32,368 nt of DNA from Tissierella_B sp964485455 (GTDB lineage: Bacteria; Bacillota; Clostridia; Tissierellales; Tissierellaceae). The stretch is from the NCBI GenBank assembly GCA_964485455.1, contig CAZAJU010000013.1, forward strand, positions 1 to 32,368. The letters are read 5' to 3'. Below, piece after piece: positions 15,185 through 24,205 of the stretch; the stretch's first letter is position 1, and each line of letters opens with the position of its first letter. A program made the position numbers and the translations under genes. The notes beneath the pieces are model-generated. The model was not told where the DNA came from. It saw nothing but the letters and a program-made list of their open reading frames with translations, and made no database searches.

Positions 15185-16363
15185 CTAATGCACTACTCTA
15201 TTTACTCCTGTCTTTATAGCTGCATCAGATACAGCCTTTGCTACTGCTTTTGCTACTCTTTCGTCGAAGGCTTTAGGTATTATATAGTTTTCATTTAATT
15301 CTTCTTCGGTTACTAATTCTGCAATAGCATATGCTGCTGCTAATTTCATTTCTTCGTTGATTTCAGATGCTCTGACATCTAGTGCTCCTCTGAATATTCC
15401 CGGGAAAGCAAGAACATTGTTTATTTGATTTGGAAAATCCGATCTCCCTGTGCCCATTACTCTTATTCCACCTGCTAATGCTATTTCAGGCAGGACTTCA
15501 GGTACTGGGTTTGCCATGGCGAATGCAATTGAATTTTCATTCATCCTTTCCACCATTTCCTTGGTTACTATATCCGGTGCTGATACACCAATAAATATAT
15601 CAGCTCCAACCATAGCATCAGCAAGGGTGCCTTTCTTATTGGTTTTATTTGATAACAGGGCAATTTCTTTTCTCACAGGATCAAGATTAGTATCTTCTTT
15701 ATCTAAGATTCCTTTACTATTACATACTATGATATCTTTAATTCCTGCATTCATAAGTAGCTTTCCAATGGCAATACCTGCAGCACCAGCACCGCTCAAT
15801 ACAGCTGTTACATCCTCAATTTTCTTCTCTACTACTTTTAGAGCATTTATTATACCAGCCAATACTACTACTGCTGTACCATGCTGGTCATCGTGAAATA
15901 TTGGAATATCCAACTCCTTCTTTAATCTATCTTCTATTTCAAAGCATCTTGGTGCTGAAATATCTTCAAGATTTATACCTCCAAAGGTTGGAGCTATTTG
16001 CTTTACAGTTTCAACTATTACATCTACATCTTGGCTTTCTATACAAATTGGAAATGCATCAACATTGGCAAAGGATTTAAATAATACTGCCTTCCCTTCC
16101 ATAACAGGCATACCTGCTCTTGTTCCGATATTGCCTAAACCCAATACTGCAGAACCATCAGTTACTACTGCAACCATATTACCCTTGTTTGTATATTCAT
16201 ATATAAGATCAGGGTTTGCTTGAATTTCTTTACATGGTTCAGCAACTCCTGGTGTGTATGCTAAACTTAAATCTAATGAGTTTTCTACTTTTACCTTACT
16301 TGTAACTTCTATTTTGCCTTTGTTTTCTTTATGTAATTTTAAGGCTTCTTCTCTTAAATCCAT
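15185..16363 (-). CDS. Malic enzyme (malate dehydrogenase, oxaloacetate-decarboxylating)
   Basis: Converts malate + NAD(P)+ to pyruvate + CO2 + NAD(P)H. The 392-aa length is that of the short bacterial form lacking a phosphotransacetylase domain. YTPGVAEPC gives the catalytic Tyr36, and EGKAVLFKSF gives Lys91. VVTDGSAVLGLGNIG, ESQDVDVIVETVKQIAPTFGG and FHDDQHGTAVV bind metal and substrate, and SGAGAAGIAIG is the dinucleotide loop. Cofactor preference is not clear. The ATG follows AGGAGG. It supplies pyruvate, the PPDK substrate, but lies 12 kb away. The hydrolase remnant abuts its stop codon, but the enzyme's own C-terminus looks complete. Confidence 0.95.
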   Translation of the reverse strand: MDLREEALKLHKENKGKIEVTSKVKVENSLDLSLAYTPGVAEPCKEIQANPDLIYEYTNKGNMVAVVTDGSAVLGLGNIGTRAGMPVMEGKAVLFKSFANVDAFPICIESQDVDVIVETVKQIAPTFGGINLEDISAPRCFEIEDRLKKELDIPIFHDDQHGTAVVVLAGIINALKVVEKKIEDVTAVLSGAGAAGIAIGKLLMNAGIKDIIVCNSKGILDKEDTNLDPVRKEIALLSNKTNKKGTLADAMVGADIFIGVSAPDIVTKEMVERMNENSIAFAMANPVPEVLPEIALAGGIRVMGTGRSDFPNQINNVLAFPGIFRGALDVRASEINEEMKLAAAYAIAELVTEEELNENYIIPKAFDERVAKAVAKAVSDAAIKTGVNRVVH

Positions 16364-16394
16364 TATGTCCCTCCTGTGTTCTAGCTTTCTTTTT

Positions 16395-16424
16395 ATTTTA
16401 GCATAATATGTCTATCTTAGTAAA
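16395..16424 (-). promoter_or_regulatory. Candidate promoter of the malic enzyme gene
   Basis: On the minus strand TTTACT, 18 bp and TAAAAT, about 32 bp upstream of the start codon. Confidence 0.55.
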
Positions 16425-16441
16425 CGGAAAGACAAATTTAG

Positions 16442-16485
16442 GGTCATGGGTTTATTCCCACTACCTATAGGAAAAACTCATGACC
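16442..16485 (-). terminator. Hairpin after the first pirin gene
   Basis: GGTCATGGGTTT (16442-16453) and AAACTCATGACC (16474-16485) pair with one mismatch, 10 bp beyond the pirin stop. There is no good U tract, so it may be a weak terminator or an mRNA 3' end stabiliser. Confidence 0.4.
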
Positions 16486-16494
16486 TCCATATTC

Positions 16495-17511
16495 TTATCT
16501 CTTTTCTACTCTTCCATCTGCATATTTTGCAAATCTAATTTTCTCACCTGAGTGAACCGGGTCACTTCTATCCCATGGCCATCCTCCAAAACCTGTTTTT
16601 CTATAATCTAATGCTGCCTGCTGTATCTCTTCCATGGTGTTCATTACAAATGGCCCATATTTTGCAATTGGTTCGTTTATAGGTTCTCCTTCTAATAATA
16701 GCATTTTACTCTGCTTATTCCCATTAACTATGGTAATATCAGCATTTCCATCTAACTTATATCTATTAAGAGCTTCTACTTCATTATCGTTAATCTTTAA
16801 ATTTTCACCTTCAAAGCAATATATATTCCTATTTATTGAAGTCTTTACCTTAGGGATTTCTATAGTAGCATTTGGCTCCATGCTTATTACCCATATGTTT
16901 ACCAAATTCTTTTCTTCATGAGCCCAAGAAGCTGGTGCCGGTTCTAGAGCCTTATAGTCTTTATACTTACCTGCAACTAATCTAATGCTACTTTTATTAC
17001 CATTGCTATCCTCATCCTCTATTACAGGGATATCCTCAGCCCATAGCATCTTGTAGACTGGATCTGTGAATTTATCCTTCTTAGGCAAGTTTAACCAAAT
17101 TTGGAGTATATGCAATGGGTTTTCCTTATCCTTATCTAGTAAAGGAAACATTTCTGAATGCTGCAGTCCACTTCCTGCTGTCATCCACTGTACATCCCCT
17201 TTTCCGTACCTACCGGATGCACCATGAGAATCTGAATGATCTACGAATCCATCAAGCATTATGGTTACCGTTTCGAATCCTCTATGTGGATGAACAGGAA
17301 ATCCTGGTACCTTTATACCATGATACATACTCCAACCATCCTTAATTGAAAAGTCAGATCCTATGTTTCTACCAACTAAGCTTTCCTTTGGTGGTCCAAA
17401 TTCATCATTTCCTTTTGGATACAGCTCCTTATGATTGGCACAGAATAAAAATGGATTTTCTGTATTCCAATGTAATTCTAGTTTCTCAATATTAATTATT
17501 GGATTTAACAT
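16495..17511 (-). CDS. Pirin family protein (longer form)
   Basis: A 338-aa bicupin. The metal-binding set of pirins is present in the N-terminal cupin: His74 and His76 in HPHRGFETVT, His118 and Glu120 in GLQHSEM. The DVQWMTAGSG segment is diagnostic. The C-terminal cupin ends with the usual YGPFVMNTMEEIQQA and GGWPW. Some bacterial pirins have quercetin dioxygenase activity and others bind metabolic enzymes, such as pyruvate dehydrogenase. The role here is unknown. The ATG follows AAGGAGGAG. A second, shorter pirin lies at 27.6-28.4 kb, clearly a different subgroup. Confidence 0.9.
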   Translation of the reverse strand: MLNPIINIEKLELHWNTENPFLFCANHKELYPKGNDEFGPPKESLVGRNIGSDFSIKDGWSMYHGIKVPGFPVHPHRGFETVTIMLDGFVDHSDSHGASGRYGKGDVQWMTAGSGLQHSEMFPLLDKDKENPLHILQIWLNLPKKDKFTDPVYKMLWAEDIPVIEDEDSNGNKSSIRLVAGKYKDYKALEPAPASWAHEEKNLVNIWVISMEPNATIEIPKVKTSINRNIYCFEGENLKINDNEVEALNRYKLDGNADITIVNGNKQSKMLLLEGEPINEPIAKYGPFVMNTMEEIQQAALDYRKTGFGGWPWDRSDPVHSGEKIRFAKYADGRVEKR

Positions 17512-17841
17512 GTAACTCCTCCTTATTTTGGTTAAGTATCAATATTTATATTTAGGATAATATTAATAAGCTTTTTATCTAATTTATTTTTTACCCAAAT
17601 TGTAGTTTTCTAAAATGATATAAACTCATATTTAACAATTAAACAACCTAGATTTTACATATCCGTGTTATGTTAAATTGAATATATTAAATTGAACAAG
17701 ATTAATGGATTTAAAAATATATAGATAGAATATTACTTTTTATATTTGATGTGACTTTTTAGATTGCAGTAGTAAAAAGTTGTGATATTCAAGGTATTGA
17801 AGGGTATTTATATAAAATAATATAAAAAAAGGACATAGATT
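17512..17841. other. AT-rich divergent intergenic region
   Basis: 330 bp between the divergent pirin and ppk starts. It must hold both promoters, but I find no single convincing -35/-10 pair, palindrome, riboswitch or gene fragment. The ppk ribosome site AAGGA lies at its right end. Confidence 0.5.
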
Positions 17842-19965
17842 ATGGATACTAATAAATTGTTAAAGGAAAATATAATTTTCAAACAAAACCGGGAACTTTC
17901 CTGGTTAAAATTTAATGAAAGAGTACTTGATGAGGCTGACGATGATTCAATTCCTACCTTAGAGAGGTTAAAATTCGTCTCTATTTATGCAACAAACCTA
18001 GATGAATTTTTTATGATAAGAGTCGGAGGTTTGTACGACAAATCAGTCTATACTCCTATGGCTTTAGATAGCAAATCTGGACTAACTCCAAATCAACAAC
18101 TCCAAAAAATTTATGATAAAGTCAGTTTACTAAACGAAAAGTATAATAGTTCATATAAAAATATAATAGAAAAGCTAAAGACTAATGACATTTATGCCTT
18201 GGAATATGATGAATTAGAAAATAGCGAGAAGAAATTTGTTAAGAATTACTTTAATGAAACCATATATTCAATTTTGTCTCCACAAATTATAGATTCACAC
18301 CATCCTTTTCCACATCTAAAGAATAAGGCAGTCTATATAGCCTGTCTATTAAAACATAAGGATAAAACTATCTTTGGGATTGTTCCTGTGCCAGAGATAC
18401 TACCTTCAGTGCTTTTTCTTCCGGGAAAAGCTAATAGATATATTCATATCGAAAAAATTATACTTGAATTTGTCCATAAAGTATTTGGGAAGTTTGATAT
18501 AAGCGAGAAAGTATGTTTAGCCGTTACTAGAAATGCAGATATAACATCTGAGGATGATGCCACTGAAGAGGAACAGGATTTTAGAAATCAGATGAAAAAA
18601 CTCCTTCATCTTCGCAAGAAACTGGCTGTAGTAAAATTGGAAACTAGTAATCACTTAAGCTCCTATTTCTCCAAATATCTATGTGAAAAATTAGATATTT
18701 CTGATTCACAGGTTTATACCTTGTCGACTCCTTTGAAGATGAATTATGTATTTAGCTTAATTAATAAGGTTACTGAAAACTCAAATAAAAATTTGGTTTA
18801 TCCTCCTTTTATACCAGTAAATACATTGGATTTACATAATACAAATATGATGCAACTAGCTGGCAAAAAGGATTTGTTATTTCATTATCCCTATGTTAGC
18901 ATGAAGTCTTTTCTTTATCTTCTAAGGCAGGCAGCTAGTGACCCTAATGTAATTTCTATTAGAATTACATTATATAGGGTAGCAATGAAGGCTACCCTTA
19001 TAGATTATCTCTGCCAAGCAGCAGAAAATGGCAAGGATGTAACTGTTCTGATTGAACTGAGAGCTAGATTTGATGAGCAAAATAATATCGACTGGTCAGA
19101 GAAATTGGAAGATGCAGGCTGTAAAATAATTTATGGATTTGAGGAATATAAAGTACATTCTAAGGTTTGTCTTATAACTTATAGGGATAAAGGAAAAATT
19201 AAATTTATAACACAAATAGGTACAGGTAACTATAACGAAAAAACAGCTGAGCTATATACAGATTTATCCTTCATTACCGGAAGTGAAGAAATTGGTTTAG
19301 ATGCAACCGAGTTTTTTAAAAATATGTCGATAGGAAATCATGAAGGCCATTACAAGCATTTACTTGTGGCTCCAAACTTTATGAAGCCTAGGTTATTAGA
19401 AATGATAGATCAGGAGATAAAAAAAGGAAGGGATGGAAGGATATTTTTAAAGGTAAATTCCATAACAGATATAGATATTATAAACAAACTATCTGAAGCT
19501 TCAAATGCCGGGGTTAATATTTCTATGGTTGTAAGAGGCATATGCTGCATATTAACTGGTATAGAGGGAAAGACTGAGAATATTAAAATCAGGAGTATTA
19601 TCGGCAGATTTCTCGAACATTCTAGAGTATACATTTTTGGCACAGGGGAATCTCAAAAGATGTATATATCTTCTGCTGATATGATGACAAGAAATTTGGA
19701 TTGGAGAGTTGAAGTTGCATGTCCAATATATAATTCAGATATTAAGAAGGAGATAACTGAAATTATCGAAACAACATTATATGATAATGTTAATGCTTGG
19801 ATCCTTGATTCCCAAGGAAATTATAATAAAATAGAAGACAATAAAATCCTTATTGACAGCCAAGACATGTTTATTGAGCAAGCTTTAAAAAAAGAGATTA
19901 AAAATACCCCATCTAAAAAATCTATTATTAGTAAAATAAAAGATATTTTTAAAGCCACTTATTGA
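17842..19965 (+). CDS. ppk1: Polyphosphate kinase 1
   Basis: Reversibly transfers the ATP gamma-phosphate to long-chain polyphosphate, at the membrane. The 707-aa length is standard for PPK1. The N-terminal domain has NRELSWLKFNERVLDEA (16-32). The two PLD-like C-terminal domains carry the autophosphorylated His439 in YKVHSKVCLI and His593 in FLEHSRVYIF, equivalent to E. coli His435 and His592. TQIGTGNYNEKTAELYTD completes the ATP site. There is no ppx exopolyphosphatase next to it. The ATG follows AAGGACATAGATT. The terminator's left arm lies inside the last codons. Confidence 0.97.
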   Translation: MDTNKLLKENIIFKQNRELSWLKFNERVLDEADDDSIPTLERLKFVSIYATNLDEFFMIRVGGLYDKSVYTPMALDSKSGLTPNQQLQKIYDKVSLLNEKYNSSYKNIIEKLKTNDIYALEYDELENSEKKFVKNYFNETIYSILSPQIIDSHHPFPHLKNKAVYIACLLKHKDKTIFGIVPVPEILPSVLFLPGKANRYIHIEKIILEFVHKVFGKFDISEKVCLAVTRNADITSEDDATEEEQDFRNQMKKLLHLRKKLAVVKLETSNHLSSYFSKYLCEKLDISDSQVYTLSTPLKMNYVFSLINKVTENSNKNLVYPPFIPVNTLDLHNTNMMQLAGKKDLLFHYPYVSMKSFLYLLRQAASDPNVISIRITLYRVAMKATLIDYLCQAAENGKDVTVLIELRARFDEQNNIDWSEKLEDAGCKIIYGFEEYKVHSKVCLITYRDKGKIKFITQIGTGNYNEKTAELYTDLSFITGSEEIGLDATEFFKNMSIGNHEGHYKHLLVAPNFMKPRLLEMIDQEIKKGRDGRIFLKVNSITDIDIINKLSEASNAGVNISMVVRGICCILTGIEGKTENIKIRSIIGRFLEHSRVYIFGTGESQKMYISSADMMTRNLDWRVEVACPIYNSDIKKEITEIIETTLYDNVNAWILDSQGNYNKIEDNKILIDSQDMFIEQALKKEIKNTPSKKSIISKIKDIFKATY

Positions 19966-19990
19966 GATTAGATTCAACAAGTGGCTTTTT
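19951..19990 (+). terminator. Intrinsic terminator of ppk
   Basis: AAAGCCACTT and AAGTGGCTTTTT form the stem around an 18-nt loop that contains the ppk stop codon. It may also help end the convergent ABC operon on the minus strand. Confidence 0.85.
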
Positions 19991-20002
19991 AACAAGCATT
20001 TT

Positions 20003-20692
20003 TTAATTTTTAGATTCTGAAATACTTCCTCCAGATAATGTAATTACCCTTTCTGCTATTTCCTCTACAAATGCATTGTCATGGGTAACAATTATAATGG
20101 CAATATCTTGAGCTGCTAAGGATCTTATAATTTCTGATATTTGACTTCTAGTAGCCTCATCCAATGCTGAAGTTGGCTCATCAAAGCATATGATTGATGG
20201 ATTTAACATACCCGCTCTAGCTATTGCAACTCTTTGTTGTTGTCCACCAGAAAGCTGATAGGGATAGCTATCTTCTTTACCATCCATACCAAGCTGTTTT
20301 AAAAGCTCATTTGCTCTTTTTTCGATTTCCTCTGTAGAGCTTTTCTTTAAAAAATTAGGTGCTAACATAAGATTTTCTTTAACACTCATATGTGGAAAGA
20401 GGTTATAACTTTGAAATACTAGCCCTATCTCTTGCCTTATTTCTTGAAGTTCAGCTTTTGAAGCAGTCTGAATACTTCCATCCACTTCTCTATAAAGGTA
20501 TTTATCATTTATTCTAATTGAACCTTTATCAGGTGTTTCCAATGTAGTTAAACATCTTAAAAGTGTAGTTTTACCTTCTCCTGATTTGCCCTTTATACAT
20601 ACTATCTCACCTTTTTCTATAGAGAAGGATACATCTTCAAATACTCTAGTATCTCCAAATGATTTGCTTAAGTTTTCAACTATTAATGTCAT
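20003..20692 (-). CDS. Polar amino acid ABC transporter, ATP-binding subunit
   Basis: A 229-aa ATPase of the HisP/GlnQ type that drives uptake. Walker A is GKSGEGKT (35-42), the Q-loop is Gln94, the signature is LSGGQQQRVAIARA from 147, and Walker B is IICFDEP (167-173) with Glu172. The YLYREVDGS insert around residues 65-73 replaces the usual short loop. The ATG follows AGGAGGATATT. The permease gene ends nine bases upstream, so translation is probably coupled. The operon T-box points to histidine as substrate. Confidence 0.93.
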   Translation of the reverse strand: MTLIVENLSKSFGDTRVFEDVSFSIEKGEIVCIKGKSGEGKTTLLRCLTTLETPDKGSIRINDKYLYREVDGSIQTASKAELQEIRQEIGLVFQSYNLFPHMSVKENLMLAPNFLKKSSTEEIEKRANELLKQLGMDGKEDSYPYQLSGGQQQRVAIARAGMLNPSIICFDEPTSALDEATRSQISEIIRSLAAQDIAIIIVTHDNAFVEEIAERVITLSGGSISESKN

Positions 20693-20701
20693 AATATCCT
20701 C

Positions 20702-21352
20702 CTATCTATAGTAACTAAACCTATTTTCGATAAGGCTTAGAATTTTGGTAAGAAAGGCTATAATCACAAGATATACAAACCCAATAAATATATACGGTAT
20801 AAATGTTGAGTAGGTATTTGAAACTGATTTTGCAGCCTTTAATGCATCGGATACACCTAGTATATATACTAGTGATGTATCCTTAACTAAGGTAATGACC
20901 TCATTTCCTATTGAAGGCATAACATTCTTAATTACTTGTGGAAGTATGACCTTCATAAATGTAAAGGTCTTGCTTAATCCTAATACCGTAGAAGCCTCTA
21001 CTTGTCCTACATCTATGGAGTTTATTCCCCCCCTGAATATCTCCGCAAAATAAGCAGTATAGTTTAGTATAAAGGCTATAAATATAGCCTGGTATCTACC
21101 AAAAGCAAATCCTATTACAGGGACAAAATGAAAGCCAAAGAAAATGAACATCAATTGCAATAGAAGTGGTGTTCCACGCATTATATATATATAGGTACCT
21201 GTAATATTGGCTACAGTCTTATTTTTAGACATTCTAAGCTTCGCAACTATAATAGATAATGGAATAGAAAATATTAAGGTAACTAAAAATACCCCAAATG
21301 TTGTCTTCAATCCTTCTATTGTCATTGGTATGAGCATTTCAAAAACTTTCAT
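20702..21352 (-). CDS. Polar amino acid ABC transporter, permease subunit
   Basis: A 216-aa inner-membrane permease of the HisM/GlnP family with about five hydrophobic helices. The cytoplasmic EAA-type loop (EIFRGGINSIDVGQVEAS) contacts the ATPase. MRGTPLLLQLMFIFFG is the family's conserved N-terminal segment. Only one permease gene is present, so the channel is presumably a homodimer. It lies 34 bp after the binding-protein gene and 9 bp before the ATPase gene. Confidence 0.93.
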   Translation of the reverse strand: MKVFEMLIPMTIEGLKTTFGVFLVTLIFSIPLSIIVAKLRMSKNKTVANITGTYIYIMRGTPLLLQLMFIFFGFHFVPVIGFAFGRYQAIFIAFILNYTAYFAEIFRGGINSIDVGQVEASTVLGLSKTFTFMKVILPQVIKNVMPSIGNEVITLVKDTSLVYILGVSDALKAAKSVSNTYSTFIPYIFIGFVYLVIIAFLTKILSLIENRFSYYR

Positions 21353-21386
21353 TAAATAGTCCCCTCTTTAGTAAATTCTAATTATT

Positions 21387-22190
21387 CTAGTTTTCTGCAA
21401 ACCACGTTGCATAAATTTTATCATAAGTTCCATCATTTTTCATTTCATTAAGAGTATCATTAATATTCTTAAGTAGTTCAGTATCATCTTTTCTCATTCC
21501 TATACCAAACTCTTCAGGTCCAAGATTTTCTACTAGAACCTTGTATTGCTCTGATCCCTTATTCTTCATATAATATCTTGCAAGTACCTCATCTGCTATG
21601 ATTGCATCAGATCTACCTGATTCAAGATCATTAAATACTTCATTGAATGTAGCATATTCTATTAAAGCTCCATTCTTTAATGATTCTATAAACCCTTCTT
21701 GTGCTCTTGCAGCATCAAGTGAACTTGACTCAGCTTGAGTAGCTACTACTTTGCCTTTTAAATCAGCTATTGTTTCTATTGGTGAATCTGCCATAGTAAT
21801 TAATATTTGTGCATTTGCTAAATATGGCTCTGAATAGTTTACTTTTTCTTTTCTTTCTTCAGTAATTGTATACCCATTCCAGATTAAATCAATGTTTCCT
21901 GCATTTAATTCAGTTTCCTTCATAGACCAGTCTATAGGTTGAAATTCAATATTTACATCAAGTCTTTTTGCTACTTCATTTGCTAGATCAATATCAAAAC
22001 CAACTATCTCACCTTTTTCATTTCTAAAACCCATAGGAGCAAATGTATCATCAAGGCCCATTACAAGAGTTTGTTTTTCTTCAGCAGCTGGCTCTTCTTT
22101 TACTTCAGCTGGAGTTTCTTTAGGAGCACATCCTGTAGCAAATATAGCAACTAATACTAATAAAGCAACTACTTTAAATAATTTTTTCAT
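21387..22190 (-). CDS. Amino acid ABC transporter substrate-binding lipoprotein
   Basis: A 267-aa family 3 solute-binding protein anchored outside the membrane. The signal peptide ends in FATGC with acylated Cys21, followed by an acidic, Glu/Ala-rich tether. The mature domain starts LVMGLDDTFAPMGF and contains GEIVGFDIDLANEVAKRL and IDLIWNGYTITEERKE, typical of polar amino acid binders. The fold does not settle the ligand. The T-box specifier upstream suggests histidine. The ATG follows AAAGGGGAG. First gene of the three-gene operon. Confidence 0.92.
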   Translation of the reverse strand: MKKLFKVVALLVLVAIFATGCAPKETPAEVKEEPAAEEKQTLVMGLDDTFAPMGFRNEKGEIVGFDIDLANEVAKRLDVNIEFQPIDWSMKETELNAGNIDLIWNGYTITEERKEKVNYSEPYLANAQILITMADSPIETIADLKGKVVATQAESSSLDAARAQEGFIESLKNGALIEYATFNEVFNDLESGRSDAIIADEVLARYYMKNKGSEQYKVLVENLGPEEFGIGMRKDDTELLKNINDTLNEMKNDGTYDKIYATWFAEN

Positions 22191-22253
22191 TTAAATCTCC
22201 CCTTTTATTAATGTTTTATTTTTTAATCTGTGAATATTTGGCCATAATACTCA

Positions 22254-22530
22254 CAAACAAAAACTCTCATCATCTAGCTTACACTAGAGGACGAGAGTAA
22301 TAATCACGTGGTTCCACCTCTATTTATTGATACCTCACAGTATCAATCTCATCAGGTACATTCATACCCTAGCACTATAACGGGTGCAGAGACTCCGAAT
22401 CGGCTACTACTAAAGGGTTCACCTAATTGTTCAGAGATGTGTTCAATATACTATACTTATGCAATCCCACCAACTATGCACTCTCTAAGAAATATAAATA
22501 TATTTACTCTTTCTCATCATCACTTTATCT
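22254..22530 (-). promoter_or_regulatory. T-box leader, specifier probably CAC (histidine)
   Basis: Reading on the minus strand: Stem I base GATGATGAGA, AGAGAG bulge and apical GTTGGTGGGA. The specifier region TTGAACACATCTCTGA reads as GAA-CAC-A by the usual register, with CAC at 22441-22439. Then come the Stem II/III segments, T-box core AGAGGTGGAACCACGTG (22321-22305), and a terminator, CTCTCGTC...GATGAGAG with a U tract (22298-22254). Uncharged tRNA should stabilise the antiterminator and allow expression of the ABC importer. The alternative register AAC (Asn) cannot be excluded. The bulge base is A (UGGA), which would favour a U discriminator, so the tRNA should be checked. Confidence 0.9.
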
Positions 22531-22548
22531 AATTAAACTACTTATATG

Positions 22549-22577
22549 AATATATCATTCTTTATTAAATTTGTAAA
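22549..22577 (-). promoter_or_regulatory. Promoter of the T-box/ABC transporter operon
   Basis: On the minus strand TTTACA, 17 bp and TATATT, placing transcription start about 10 bases upstream of T-box Stem I. Confidence 0.75.
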
Positions 22578-22661
22578 CACTTTTTTAAAAATAAAGACAC
22601 TATTTAAAACTGAAGATTTTAAATCTTTATGATTAGACTATTTCCATACTATTTAGTAGAC

Positions 22662-22691
22662 TTGACTAAGTATACATATTTACAGTATGGT
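22662..22691 (+). promoter_or_regulatory. Candidate promoter of fetAB
   Basis: TTGACT, 18 bp and TATGGT, about 40 bp upstream of the fetA start. No clear Fur or PerR box was found in the surrounding sequence. Confidence 0.45.
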
Positions 22692-22732
22692 ATTTATAGA
22701 ATTATCAGTTTGAATTGATAGGAGTGAGTATA

Positions 22733-23386
22733 TTGCCATTTTGGGAGTTTCAAAACACATCATATATTGTGGATACAATACCTATATTGAAGAATATTTC
22801 AATCTCTATAGAGCAAGGGGATCATCTTTCTATTGTAGGCCCATCAGGAAGTGGTAAAAGCACATTTCTAAAGCTTTGTTGCAACCTTATAAGTCCTTCA
22901 AAAGGCTTAGTAATCTATAAGAATAAATCCATTCTGGACTATGAGCCTACGGAGCTTAGAAAAAACATTGCTTACTGTTTTCAAACCCCATACTTATTTG
23001 GTAAAACAGTAATAGATAATGTATCTTTTCCATATGAAATAAGGGGTAATAAGGTGGATTTAGAAAGGGTGGAAGAACTTTTCAATCTTTTCAACTTAAA
23101 TAAGGATTATTTTTATAAGGAAGTAAAAAACTTGTCCGGTGGTGAAAAACAGAGAATTGCTCTGATAAGATCATTATTATTTAAACCTGAAGTGCTACTC
23201 TTAGATGAAGTTACATCTGCTTTAGATATTGATAACACTGCTATTGTAGAAAGTGTGATAAAAAACCTAAACGAAAAAGGAACTACAATCATCTGGGTAA
23301 CTCACAATATTGATCAAAGCCGAAGAAACGCTAATAAGTTATTGACTATAGAAACTGCAGAAATAAAATCATTGGAGGTGCTATAA
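22733..23386 (+). CDS. fetA: Iron export ABC transporter, ATP-binding subunit FetA (YbbL)
   Basis: A 217-aa ATPase that partners FetB in iron efflux and peroxide tolerance in E. coli. Walker A is GPSGSGKST (36-44), the Q-loop is Gln84, the signature is LSGGEKQRIALIRSL from 134, Walker B is VLLLDE (154-159), and the switch is His191. It is small, with almost no C-terminal extension, as usual for YbbL. The frame opens at a TTG at 22715. The TTG at 22733 is preferred because TAGGAGTG lies six bases before it. Its stop overlaps the fetB start (TAATG), so the two are translationally coupled. Confidence 0.88.
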   Translation: MPFWEFQNTSYIVDTIPILKNISISIEQGDHLSIVGPSGSGKSTFLKLCCNLISPSKGLVIYKNKSILDYEPTELRKNIAYCFQTPYLFGKTVIDNVSFPYEIRGNKVDLERVEELFNLFNLNKDYFYKEVKNLSGGEKQRIALIRSLLFKPEVLLLDEVTSALDIDNTAIVESVIKNLNEKGTTIIWVTHNIDQSRRNANKLLTIETAEIKSLEVL

Positions 23387-24150
23387 TGAATGAGTCAGCT
23401 AATTTAATGAATACTTCTTCCCTCTTGGTTTCTTCATCACTAGTATTGGTATCATTATTGTTCTCATATACTCAAAAATTGAAATTGGAGAAGGAAATTG
23501 TAATAAGCATTATAAGAGCTGTTATCCAATTAGTAGCTGTAGGCTATCTACTTAGTTACATTTTTGGACTTGAAAATCCTATTTTTACTACTTTACTACT
23601 TCTTTTAATGACCTTCAATGCAAGTGTCAACGCTTCTAAAAGAGGTAAGAATATTAAGAACGGAGTAACTATTTCATTTATATCAATAACCATAGGTACT
23701 ATTATAACACTATCTATTCTTGTATTTTCTAGGGCAATTGAATACGAACCCTATCAAATTATTCCTGTTGGTGGAATGATAATAAGCAATGCAATGATAG
23801 CGCTAGGCTTGTGCTATAGGCAATTAAGCTCTAATTTTAAAAACAAAAGAGAAGAAGTAGAAACAAAGCTTTCCCTTGGTGCAGATATACTTCCATCTTC
23901 CATAGAGATAATTAGAGACTCTATTAAAACCGGTATGCTTCCAACAATAGACTCTGCAAAGACATTGGGTATTGTATCTCTTCCTGGTATGATGACTGGA
24001 CTTATTCTTGCTGGCACCTCACCAGTTGTAGCAATTAAATATCAGATAATGGTAACCTTCATGCTATTGTCAACCACATCTATAGCTTCTTTTGTAGCAT
24101 GTTACTTATCATATAAAGGATTCTTCAACGAGAGAAAACAATTGATTTAA
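23386..24150 (+). CDS. fetB: Iron export permease FetB (UPF0014/YbbM)
   Basis: A 254-aa inner-membrane protein with about seven hydrophobic helices. UPF0014 hallmarks are the RAVIQLVAVGYLLSYIF segment (about 43-59), FNASVNASKRGK (77-88), PVGGMIISNAM, and LPTIDSAKTLGIVSLPGMMTG (184-204). It overlaps fetA by one base and has its own GGAGGTG. With ferritin convergent next door, the pair probably keeps cytoplasmic iron low. The exported metal is inferred from the family. Confidence 0.88.
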   Translation: MNESANLMNTSSLLVSSSLVLVSLLFSYTQKLKLEKEIVISIIRAVIQLVAVGYLLSYIFGLENPIFTTLLLLLMTFNASVNASKRGKNIKNGVTISFISITIGTIITLSILVFSRAIEYEPYQIIPVGGMIISNAMIALGLCYRQLSSNFKNKREEVETKLSLGADILPSSIEIIRDSIKTGMLPTIDSAKTLGIVSLPGMMTGLILAGTSPVVAIKYQIMVTFMLLSTTSIASFVACYLSYKGFFNERKQLI

Positions 24151-24156
24151 AAAACA

Positions 24157-24198
24157 AAGCAGGCATTCTTCCTTTTTCAAGAGGAAGAATACCTGCTT
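24157..24198. terminator. Shared terminator between fetB and ferritin
   Basis: AAGCAGG-ATTCTTCCT on one side and AGGAAGAAT-CCTGCTT on the other give a stem of about 16 bp. The minus strand runs into TTGTTTTTT, so it is best suited to ferritin. For fetB it is a U-poor stop. Confidence 0.85.
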
Positions 24199-24205
24199 GG
24201 AATTG

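Noticed and set aside
14905..15187. Malic enzyme-hydrolase fusion by read-through
   Set aside because: The hydrolase remnant is in a different frame from the malic enzyme, so read-through of the stop would not produce a fusion.
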